Source: Mageeibacillus sp. UBA5442 | Lineage (GTDB): Bacteria > Bacillota > Clostridia > Saccharofermentanales > DTU023 | DNA length: 13,033 bases | Direction: 5' to 3' | NCBI GenBank assembly: GCA_002427475.1 | Contig: DIRG01000043.1 | Span: 1 to 13,033 of the forward strand | Shown here: positions 7,779-13,033 of the stretch, piece after piece | How the letters are laid out: the number at the start of each line of letters is the position of its first letter | Position numbering within the stretch: position 1 is the first letter of the stretch | Notes under the pieces: model-generated | Told to the model about the DNA's origin: nothing | Databases searched by the model: none | The model's input: the letters and a program-made list of their open reading frames with translations, nothing else | Translations under genes and position numbers: made by a program

Positions 7779-9026
7779 CTATAATAATAAGCGGCTGTCT
7801 AAATCAGGAGCATAGCGCTCAAAGACAGCAGCTAGAATTTTCTCGTGAGCAAATATCATATCATCATATGAACCCGTTTTCACATTGGATAGATTATGAA
7901 ACTCTTCTAAAGCTTTCGCAACAATTTCAAAGATTGTTACAAAAGATATTCGTTCTCGACGGAACAAGTAGTTAGCAGCTTCATTCGCTGCGTTATAGGC
8001 TAGCGGGACTAAACCGCCCGCTTGAAGGGCTTCACGTGCTAGACGCAGTGAAGGAAAACTTGCCTCGTCCGGTCGTTCGAAACTCAGCTCAGCATTCTCT
8101 TTCGCCAAAGGATCAAAAGCATAGCTTTCATCTCGTTCCACTATTTCCGGAAAGGCTAACGCTTGATGGATTGGCTGTTTCATATCGGGAGAACCGAAGA
8201 TTCCTACTACACCGCCATCTACAAAAGAGAGAATTGAATGAATTATACTTTGGGGATGGATAAGCACATCAATTGCTTCTTCTCTAGCGGCAAACAGCCA
8301 GTAAGCCTCAATAATTTCCAGACCCTTGTTCATCAGACTGGCAGAATCAATTGTTATCTTGGCACCCATATCCCAAGTCGGATGGTTTAAGGCATCCTTG
8401 AGCGTTACCTTCTCTAATTCAGCTCGACTATAGCCTCGAAAAGGTCCGCCGGAACAGCTAAGGTAAATCTTTCTCCATGAGTTTTCGGGACGTCCGAGCA
8501 TGCACTGCCAGATGGCAGAGTGTTCACTATCTAGAGGGATAATGCTGGCTCCGTGAAGATATGCTTCTTGCATAACTAACTTGCCAGCAGCTACTAGGGT
8601 TTCTTTATTAGCTAAAGCAATCTTTCTCCCCAAGCGGATTGCTTCCAGTACCGCTGACAAGCCGGCGAAGCCGACAATAGCGGCAACAACGGTATCAACA
8701 TCAGGACAAGTAGCCACTGCCCTATTTCCCTCGTTGCCGTGCATTATCTCCATATCATTTCTAACCTTGGCGGAATCACGGAGGCGCTCTTTCAGTTCTG
8801 CTGCAACAGTGGCATCGCCAACGCTAACTAGGCGCGGTTGGAATTCCTCAATTTGAGTTAGCAAGAGGTCTATATTTTTATTGCAGGATAATGCTTCAAC
8901 TCGATAGCCGCATTCTCTAGCTACATCCAAAGTTTGCGTACCAATAGAACCTGTACTGCCCAGAATCGACAAATTACTAGATTTGCGCACTTCCGACTTA
9001 TAGCTTAATGGTAATACTTCAGACAT
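7779..9026 (-). CDS. dxr: 1-deoxy-D-xylulose 5-phosphate reductoisomerase (Dxr/IspC)
   Basis: Dxr converts DXP to 2-C-methyl-D-erythritol 4-phosphate with NADPH, the first committed step of the MEP pathway and the target of fosmidomycin. The 415-residue protein has the NADPH-binding GSTGSIG (23-29), ALANKETLVAAG (137-148), metal ligands D166 and E168 in PLDSEHSAIW, the substrate loop SGGPFRG (192-198), HPTWDMGAKITIDSASLMNK (215-234) with the third metal ligand E237, and NAANEAA (345-351). The active site therefore looks complete. The residues before SGGPF are SC, where TA or TG is common. About 18 residues precede the first beta strand, more than in many homologues. The ATG lies one base after the cdsA stop and I see no good ribosome site, so translation probably depends on ribosomes finishing cdsA. 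Confidence 0.97.
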   Translation of the reverse strand: MSEVLPLSYKSEVRKSSNLSILGSTGSIGTQTLDVARECGYRVEALSCNKNIDLLLTQIEEFQPRLVSVGDATVAAELKERLRDSAKVRNDMEIMHGNEGNRAVATCPDVDTVVAAIVGFAGLSAVLEAIRLGRKIALANKETLVAAGKLVMQEAYLHGASIIPLDSEHSAIWQCMLGRPENSWRKIYLSCSGGPFRGYSRAELEKVTLKDALNHPTWDMGAKITIDSASLMNKGLEIIEAYWLFAAREEAIDVLIHPQSIIHSILSFVDGGVVGIFGSPDMKQPIHQALAFPEIVERDESYAFDPLAKENAELSFERPDEASFPSLRLAREALQAGGLVPLAYNAANEAANYLFRRERISFVTIFEIVAKALEEFHNLSNVKTGSYDDMIFAHEKILAAVFERYAPDLDSRLLL

Positions 9027-9027
9027 T

Positions 9028-9942
9028 TTAGAGGATGCTGTGCGTCAAAAGAGCCAAAATCAAGATGGCCGGCATGGTCCACGTCATGCTGTCAAAACGG
9101 TCAGTGATACCACCATGCCCGGGTAGAATGCTTCCGAAATCCTTAATTCTGCACCAACGTTTAATGCTGGACGCAAATAGGTCACCAGCTGTCGAAACGA
9201 GGCTCATAACTAAGCCTGCGACAATTGCGAAAACAATTGCTGCCCAGTTATTCAAGCCGAGCTTAGGCCCGAGCAACAAAGGGAAATAGAGGAGATAAAA
9301 AATCCAAGTACCGACAATACCTCCAAGAGTACCTTCCCAAGTTTTTTGCTTGCTGATTTTTGTAGCCATTTTGTTCGCACCAAGTAAGCTACCTGTAAAG
9401 TAAGAAAAAGTATCCGACAACCAAGGGGTGAATATGGCCAGCAATACCCAGAAAAAGCCATTAGGAATAGCGTAGAAAAGCGTGATCACAGCTGCTAGTG
9501 GCACCGACGAAGAAATGACGATAAAGGTTTCAAAAATCGAGAAAGGCAATCTCTCTACGCCCTTTCTCAAAGCAGAAGTCAGAATCCACAGCGCACTGAA
9601 GATCAAAAGAGCGGCAGTATAGACTGAGATAAGTGTTGGCGCGACAATCGGCGGCGCCAAAGAAGAGCTCGCTTCCGGAATACCACGGACAAACCAGCCG
9701 TCAGGTATTACGAAAAGCATAGGAACAATGATTAATACAGAGGCTATGGCGCTGCTCCTAATATCGATATCAGGCATGCGTCTAGAGACTGCGTTGCCCT
9801 TTTCCAAACTAGAGTAAAACGTAATAGCCAAAAAGAGGATCAAAGGAATGAATGGCAGCCAATACCCGGGTATTAAAAAAGCCAGCATGACAAGTACTAT
9901 TATCACTGCTGTTTTGATACGTACACTTAATTCCGTATTCAT
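9028..9942 (-). CDS. cdsA: Phosphatidate cytidylyltransferase (CDP-diacylglycerol synthase)
   Basis: CdsA joins CTP and phosphatidic acid into CDP-diacylglycerol, the precursor of the anionic phospholipids, at the cytoplasmic membrane. The 304-residue product is strongly hydrophobic, with repeated membrane segments (for example about 11-45, 64-80, 103-122, 138-175, 206-250 and 289-302). It carries SDTFSYFTGSLLGANK (176-191), KTWEG (200-204), and the full family signature in 258-284, including SIKRW, KDFGSILPGHGG and DRFD. I place the start at the ATG at 9942. An in-frame TTG at 9954 would add four residues, but it overlaps the GGAGGAG that must be the ribosome site. The gene sits 38 bases after uppS, and an 8-bp hairpin fills part of that gap. 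The pairing with uppS is the normal arrangement in Bacillota. The identification is secure. Confidence 0.95.
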   Translation of the reverse strand: MNTELSVRIKTAVIIVLVMLAFLIPGYWLPFIPLILFLAITFYSSLEKGNAVSRRMPDIDIRSSAIASVLIIVPMLFVIPDGWFVRGIPEASSSLAPPIVAPTLISVYTAALLIFSALWILTSALRKGVERLPFSIFETFIVISSSVPLAAVITLFYAIPNGFFWVLLAIFTPWLSDTFSYFTGSLLGANKMATKISKQKTWEGTLGGIVGTWIFYLLYFPLLLGPKLGLNNWAAIVFAIVAGLVMSLVSTAGDLFASSIKRWCRIKDFGSILPGHGGITDRFDSMTWTMPAILILALLTHSIL

Positions 9943-9945
9943 AAT

Positions 9946-9952
9946 CTCCTCC
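9946..9952 (-). promoter_or_regulatory. Shine-Dalgarno GGAGGAG deciding the cdsA start
   Basis: GGAGGAG followed by ATT and the ATG at 9942-9940 gives a GGAGG core five bases from the start. It rules out the in-frame TTG at 9954, which would place the ribosome site inside the coding region. Confidence 0.8.
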
Positions 9953-9973
9953 AAGGCAAATATTGTTTGCCTT
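9953..9973 (-). repeat. Inverted repeat / RNA hairpin between uppS and cdsA
   Basis: On the transcribed strand, AAGGCAAA (9973-9966), loop CAATA and TTTGCCTT (9960-9953) form a perfect 8-bp stem. It starts eight bases downstream of the uppS stop codon, and its 3' arm ends exactly where the cdsA GGAGGAG begins. No run of U follows, so it is not an intrinsic terminator. A role in mRNA processing, stability or translation control is possible but unproven. Confidence 0.6.
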
Positions 9974-9980
9974 CGCTTAA

Positions 9981-10703
9981 TTAAAGAGCACCAAAACGCC
10001 GATCACGCTCAGTATAATCTGCCAAAGCTTGATCGAGAATTTCAGCTGAAAAATCCGGCCAGAGTACTTTTGCAAAATAGAGTTCGCTATATGCACTCTG
10101 CCATAATAAAAAATTGGACATCCGCTGTTCACCGCTCGGTCTAATGACTAGATCGGGATCCGGAACGTCAGGCAAATACAAGTAATTCTGAAAAACCTCT
10201 TCATCCAGATCATCAAGACTGAGCTCACCGCTTTGTACAGCAGCCACGATCTTTTTGCTGCTATCAACAATTTCTCTTCTGCCACCATAATTGAAAGCCA
10301 GAATTAGTTGCAAGGTCGTGCGATCTTTCGACACGCTCTCTGCTTCAGTAATCGTATCCAGAATTCGCTGAGACAAGCCGTCCTTCACGCCCGAAACACG
10401 CATTCTGATTCCCTCTTTTTCCATTTCTTTTTTATATTTATGGAAAAAATATACGAACAGATCCATCAGTTGTTCGACTTCATCTGCAGGCCGACGCCAG
10501 TTCTCGGTAGAAAAAGCATACACGGTCACGTACTTGATCCGGCGTTCAATGCACATAACGCAAAGATCGTAAAGTTTTTCAGCACCATAGCGATGGCCGG
10601 CAGATCTTGCTAGGCCACGTTTTTGTGCCCAGCGACCATTGCCGTCCATGATTACGGCCAAATGGTCCAATATCCCCTGCTGACTTTCTACATCGCTATT
10701 CAC
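9981..10703 (-). CDS. uppS: Isoprenyl transferase (undecaprenyl diphosphate synthase, cis-prenyltransferase)
   Basis: UppS condenses isopentenyl diphosphate onto farnesyl diphosphate in cis to build the C55 carrier lipid for peptidoglycan and other wall polymers. The 240-residue length fits the family. Motifs in order: MDGNGRWA (19-26) with the essential Asp20, GHRYGAEK (36-43), VYAFSTENWRRP (61-72), LAFNYGGRREI (135-145), and DLVIRPSGEQRMSNFLLWQ (184-202), followed by YSELYF with Glu207 as the probable metal ligand. The usual IRTSGE or IRTGGE reads IRPSGE here. The start is a GTG at 10703, five bases after the frr stop. GGAG 11 bases upstream overlaps the end of frr and is a rather distant ribosome site. 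A shorter start at the internal ATG would remove the active site, so the GTG is favoured. Confidence 0.96.
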   Translation of the reverse strand: MNSDVESQQGILDHLAVIMDGNGRWAQKRGLARSAGHRYGAEKLYDLCVMCIERRIKYVTVYAFSTENWRRPADEVEQLMDLFVYFFHKYKKEMEKEGIRMRVSGVKDGLSQRILDTITEAESVSKDRTTLQLILAFNYGGRREIVDSSKKIVAAVQSGELSLDDLDEEVFQNYLYLPDVPDPDLVIRPSGEQRMSNFLLWQSAYSELYFAKVLWPDFSAEILDQALADYTERDRRFGAL

Positions 10704-10708
10704 TCGAT

Positions 10709-11281
10709 TTAGATCTCCATCAATTCTTCATTCTTCTCACTGACAGCTACGTCCAACAGTTCTACGTGTCGATCTGTAAGCTTTTGGATATCGTCTTCTA
10801 CTGTGTAATAGAGATTCTCCGAGATGTCACTGTCTTTGAGGTATTTCTTGTACAGATCTATGGCTTCACGACGAATATTACGCACCGATACTTTGGCGTC
10901 TTCACCCATTTGTGAAACTTCACGTGTTAATTCCTGACGTCGCTCTTCTGTTAAAGGCGGGAAAACCAAACGTAAACTCTGTCCGTCGTTCATAGGGTTG
11001 ATGCCAAGGTTGGATGCCTGTATTGCACGCTCCAGTTCCTTTAAGACAGTCTTATCCCAGGGTGTAATCACGAGCATACGAGCCTCAGGCACCTGAACAC
11101 TTGCCACCTGGTTGATCGGTGTCTCTACACCGTAATAAGGAACAGTGATACCGTCAAGAATCCTCGGGTTAGCTCTCCCGGCTCGGATCGTCTGAAAATC
11201 ATCTTTTAATACGGAAATGGTTTTTTTCATCTTTTCTTCAAATGGAGCTAAAGACTTACTGTTATATTCAATATTAGCCAT
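10709..11281 (-). CDS. frr: Ribosome recycling factor
   Basis: RRF acts with EF-G to split ribosomes after termination. The 190-residue protein is close to the usual 185 residues. It has the three-helix-bundle plus small beta domain pattern: helix 1 with LKDDFQTIRAGRANPRIL (25-42), the hinge and beta domain with VPYYGVETPINQVASV, VITPWDK and LGINPMNDGQSLRLVFPPLTEERR, then two long helices with VRNIRREAIDLYKK. The ATG follows a perfect AGGAGG at six bases. It lies 101 bases downstream of pyrH, the usual partner, and five bases before uppS. The identification is certain. Confidence 0.98.
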   Translation of the reverse strand: MANIEYNSKSLAPFEEKMKKTISVLKDDFQTIRAGRANPRILDGITVPYYGVETPINQVASVQVPEARMLVITPWDKTVLKELERAIQASNLGINPMNDGQSLRLVFPPLTEERRQELTREVSQMGEDAKVSVRNIRREAIDLYKKYLKDSDISENLYYTVEDDIQKLTDRHVELLDVAVSEKNEELMEI

Positions 11282-11382
11282 CTTGCACCTCCTGCTTATG
11301 GTACCAATTATTCATATATCCTTTATTCTAACAAATCCATCATTCTTTTGGTATTAAACCAAGCTTGTTATCGGAATCAGTC
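11282..11382 (-). other. pyrH-frr intergenic spacer, no gene
   Basis: This 101-base AT-rich gap is the longest in the window. It holds the frr ribosome site and a weak 5-bp hairpin (TTGGT/ACCAA, 11348-11362) with no U run. TAGAAT and TATATG could pass as -10 boxes, but neither has a convincing -35 partner. I see no coding sequence and no secure promoter or terminator. Confidence 0.5.
11288..11293 (-). promoter_or_regulatory. Consensus Shine-Dalgarno AGGAGG of frr
   Basis: AGGAGG lies six bases before the frr ATG at 11281, the strongest ribosome site in the window. It fits the need for high RRF output and suggests frr is initiated independently of pyrH. Confidence 0.85.
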
Positions 11383-12093
11383 TTAATCTTCGTTTGTTAC
11401 TAAGGTGCCGATCTTCTCACCATGTGCAATACGGGATATATTGTTTGGATCATTGAGATTAAAGACAATTAGCCGCATTTTGTTATCGCGGCAAAGAGCG
11501 GCAGCAGTTGCGTCGATAACATAGAGCTCGCGCTGTAGCACTTCTCCGTAAGTCAAGCTTGTATACATAATAGCGTCTGCGTGCAGTTTTGGATCTTTAT
11601 CGTAGACACCGTCTACTAGAGTTGCCTTCAAAATTACATCTGCATTGATCTCGGAAGCGCGTAGAGCTGCGGCAGAGTCCGTTGTGAAGAATGGATTTCC
11701 GGTTCCGCCGGCGAAGATTACGACACGGCCTTTTTCCAGATGTCGCACTGCACGTTTGCGGATGAAAGATTCGCTGATTTTGGGCATCTCTACCGCATTC
11801 ATCACTCTGGTGGCTACGCCTTTTTGCTCCAGAGCATCAGATAAGGCCAGAGCATTCATGCTTGTGCCCAGCATTCCGATATGATCAGCTGTAACTCGAT
11901 CCATCTTCGGATAATCTCGACCGCGCCAAAAATTACCGCCTCCAACAACAACTGCCATCTCAAAACCCTCTGAATTCAATTGGGCCAAGACTTCAGCAAT
12001 TCTAAGCAAAGTATCATTATCAATGCCGCTTTCCTTCTCCCCTGCCAAGAATTCTCCGGAAATCTTCAGCAAGATACGCCGGTATTTACTCAT
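11383..12093 (-). CDS. pyrH: UMP kinase (uridylate kinase)
   Basis: PyrH phosphorylates UMP to UDP with ATP in pyrimidine nucleotide synthesis; the bacterial enzyme is a hexamer of the amino acid kinase family. The 236-residue product shows LLKISGE (8-14), the phosphate-binding GGGNFWRG (51-58), ADHIGMLGTSMNALAL (69-84), FAGGTGNPFFTTDSAAALR (127-145), and ADVILKATLVDGVYDKDPK (151-169), followed by the ATP-site part AAALCRDNKMRLIVFNL. All of these fit family expectations. The ATG at 12093 has GAGG eight bases upstream. A strong terminator lies only 30 bases upstream of the start, so expression needs either read-through from rpsB-tsf or a promoter close to or within that short leader. The identification is secure. 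Confidence 0.98.
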   Translation of the reverse strand: MSKYRRILLKISGEFLAGEKESGIDNDTLLRIAEVLAQLNSEGFEMAVVVGGGNFWRGRDYPKMDRVTADHIGMLGTSMNALALSDALEQKGVATRVMNAVEMPKISESFIRKRAVRHLEKGRVVIFAGGTGNPFFTTDSAAALRASEINADVILKATLVDGVYDKDPKLHADAIMYTSLTYGEVLQRELYVIDATAAALCRDNKMRLIVFNLNDPNNISRIAHGEKIGTLVTNED

Positions 12094-12123
12094 AATAATT
12101 CCCTCAACTTTACTTTTGAGTAT

Positions 12124-12155
12124 AAAAAAAGAAGGCTCATGTGAGCCTTCTTTTT
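12124..12155 (-). terminator. Rho-independent terminator after tsf
   Basis: On the transcribed strand, GAAGGCTC (12150-12143), loop ACAT and GAGCCTTC (12138-12131) form a perfect 8-bp GC-rich stem, followed by seven U (12130-12124). Five A residues precede the stem and extend it by A-U pairs, so it could also act on the other strand. It begins 11 to 16 bases past the tsf stop codon and separates the rpsB-tsf unit from pyrH. Confidence 0.9.
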
Positions 12156-12166
12156 AAATCATATTT

Positions 12167-12817
12167 TTACTTTAGCTGCGCTGCTACTTCTTCCGCGAAA
12201 TCGCAATAGTCTCTCTTTTCGAGACCCTCACCCATCTCAAAGCGGGCAAAGCGCCGTACGCTGATATTTTCACCGATTATCGCAATCAGCTCTTTAACAA
12301 CTTGGTCGACTGTCTTCGAATCGTCACGAATGAAAGCCTGCTCTAGGAGGCAGAATTCTGAATAGAATTTCTCCACCTTACCTTCAGCTATCTTTTCAAT
12401 GATATGCTCAGGCTTACCTTCTTTACGGGCAGTCTCCTTAGCGATCTCGAGCTCCTGCTCAAGTACTTCCTGAGGTACTTCTTCTCTTCTGACGTATCTG
12501 GGGCTCATTGCAGCAATCTGCATGGCGATATCTTTAACCAGCTTGCGGAAGTCTTCATTCTTAGCAGCAAAGTCTGTCTCAATATTGACTTCTAGCAGAA
12601 CACCGATGCGTCCTTCGCCATGAATGTAAGAATCAACAATACCTTCAGCAGTAATGCGTCCGGATTTCTTCTCCGCGCTAGCAATACCCTGCTCACGCAG
12701 CCACTTTACGGCAGCATCCATATCGCCATCTGTAGCGGACAATGCCTTTTTGCAGTCCATCATCGGGGCGCCGGTCATCTCTCTTAGCTCTTTTACCATT
12801 TGTGCAGTAATCTTCAT
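12167..12817 (-). CDS. tsf: Translation elongation factor Ts (short form)
   Basis: EF-Ts exchanges GDP for GTP on EF-Tu. The product from the ATG at 12817 has 216 residues. Residues 1-50 form the UBA-like domain with the classic start MKITAQMVKELREMTGAPMM and DCKKAL. The EF-Tu contact motif follows in VNIETDFAAKNEDF (77-90; TDFVARN in many homologues). The C-terminal part has EFCLLEQAFIRD (154-165), RRFARFEMGEGLEKR (188-202) and DFAEEVAAQ. It is much shorter than the E. coli (about 283) and B. subtilis (about 293) proteins, matching the compact form with a single core subdomain that is known from several phyla. A TTG at 12832 is in frame and would add five residues, but AAGGTGG at 12829-12823 is the ribosome site for the ATG. 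It follows rpsB by 39 bases. Confidence 0.97.
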   Translation of the reverse strand: MKITAQMVKELREMTGAPMMDCKKALSATDGDMDAAVKWLREQGIASAEKKSGRITAEGIVDSYIHGEGRIGVLLEVNIETDFAAKNEDFRKLVKDIAMQIAAMSPRYVRREEVPQEVLEQELEIAKETARKEGKPEHIIEKIAEGKVEKFYSEFCLLEQAFIRDDSKTVDQVVKELIAIIGENISVRRFARFEMGEGLEKRDYCDFAEEVAAQLK

Positions 12818-12822
12818 TTTAT

Positions 12823-12829
12823 CCACCTT
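12823..12829 (-). promoter_or_regulatory. Shine-Dalgarno AAGGTGG deciding the tsf start
   Basis: AAGGTGG lies five bases before ATG at 12817. It overlaps the region a TTG start at 12832 would translate, so the ATG, which gives the conserved EF-Ts N-terminus, is preferred. Confidence 0.75.
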
Positions 12830-12856
12830 CAATCTAGATAAACAATACTCTGTATA

Positions 12857-13033
12857 TTATTCTTCGTCTACTTTTTCATCGAGAACGTCAACGTTCTCTT
12901 CTTTCGGAGCATCAGCTTCTTCAGCTGCTGCTATCTGTTCTGTGATAGCGTCTTCGCCTTCACGGCCTTCAATCACTGCATCAGCCATCACGCCGGTAAT
13001 CAACTTAACAGCACGAATAGCGTCGTCGTTGCC
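12857..13033 (-). CDS. rpsB: 30S ribosomal protein S2, C-terminal 58 residues
   Basis: The frame is open from the right edge to a TAA at 12857-12859. It begins GNDDAIRAVKLITGVMADAV, then IEGR, which is the conserved end of the S2 core (GNDDAIRAI.LI...ADA..EG). About 34 residues follow, forming an acidic tail rich in Glu, Asp and Ala that ends in DEE. Acidic tails of varying length are common on S2 in Bacillota. The rest of the gene and its promoter lie beyond the window. The position directly before tsf confirms the call, since rpsB-tsf is one of the most conserved bacterial gene pairs. Confidence 0.95.
   Translation of the reverse strand, partial: GNDDAIRAVKLITGVMADAVIEGREGEDAITEQIAAAEEADAPKEENVDVLDEKVDEE
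12881..12898 (-). repeat. Perfect inverted repeat in the rpsB acidic tail
   Basis: GAGAACGT-TG-ACGTTCTC can fold as a 7-bp stem with a UUGA loop in the mRNA, 22 bases before the rpsB stop codon. It lies in coding sequence (residues EENVDVLD), and no U run follows. Function unknown; chance is possible. Confidence 0.4.

Noticed and set aside
9943..9954. TTG start for cdsA adding four residues
   Set aside because: The TTG abuts the GGAGGAG, so those bases are the ribosome site of the ATG at 9942.
11348..11362. Hairpin TTGGT/ACCAA downstream of pyrH as a terminator
   Set aside because: The stem is only five pairs, is AT-rich, and is followed by AAAAG on the transcribed strand with no U run.
12818..12832. 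TTG start for tsf adding five residues
   Set aside because: The extra codons coincide with AAGGTGG, the ribosome site of the ATG, and the conserved EF-Ts N-terminus begins at that ATG.

Overview
This window is a housekeeping region from a low-to-moderate GC Gram-positive bacterium, most likely a member of the Clostridia (Bacillota). Three things point there: a PolC-type replicative polymerase, which is essentially confined to Bacillota and close relatives; the conserved gene order rpsB-tsf-pyrH-frr-uppS-cdsA-dxr-rseP-ispG-polC; and strong AGGAGG-type Shine-Dalgarno sites. I cannot name the genus. All eleven genes lie on the minus strand, so transcription runs from base 13033 towards base 1. 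There is no sign of mobile DNA, tRNA, rRNA or CRISPR.

In the direction of transcription: (1) 13033-12167, the 3' end of rpsB and all of tsf (translation), closed by a clear intrinsic terminator at 12124-12155. (2) 12093-10709, pyrH (UMP kinase) and frr (ribosome recycling factor). (3) 10703-9028, uppS and cdsA, which make the undecaprenyl lipid carrier and CDP-diacylglycerol. (4) 9026-5351, dxr, rseP and ispG, two enzymes of the MEP isoprenoid pathway flanking an intramembrane protease. (5) 5361-1129, polC, overlapping ispG by 11 bases. (6) 1091-1, the first 363 codons of priA, the replication-restart helicase, which runs off the left edge. Dxr and IspG help supply the isoprenyl diphosphates that UppS elongates. 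PolC and PriA are both replication-fork proteins.

No gene-free stretch exceeds about 100 bases. The main surprise is inside PolC. The protein is nearly full length and its polymerase and PHP motifs look intact, but the 3'-5' proofreading exonuclease domain inserted in the PHP domain has lost every recognisable catalytic residue of the DEDDh family, while its length and secondary-structure pattern are largely kept. If true, this replicase cannot proofread by the usual PolC route. Lesser oddities are a DEEQ instead of DEEH helicase box in PriA, the placement of priA directly behind polC, and an 8-bp hairpin abutting the cdsA ribosome binding site.
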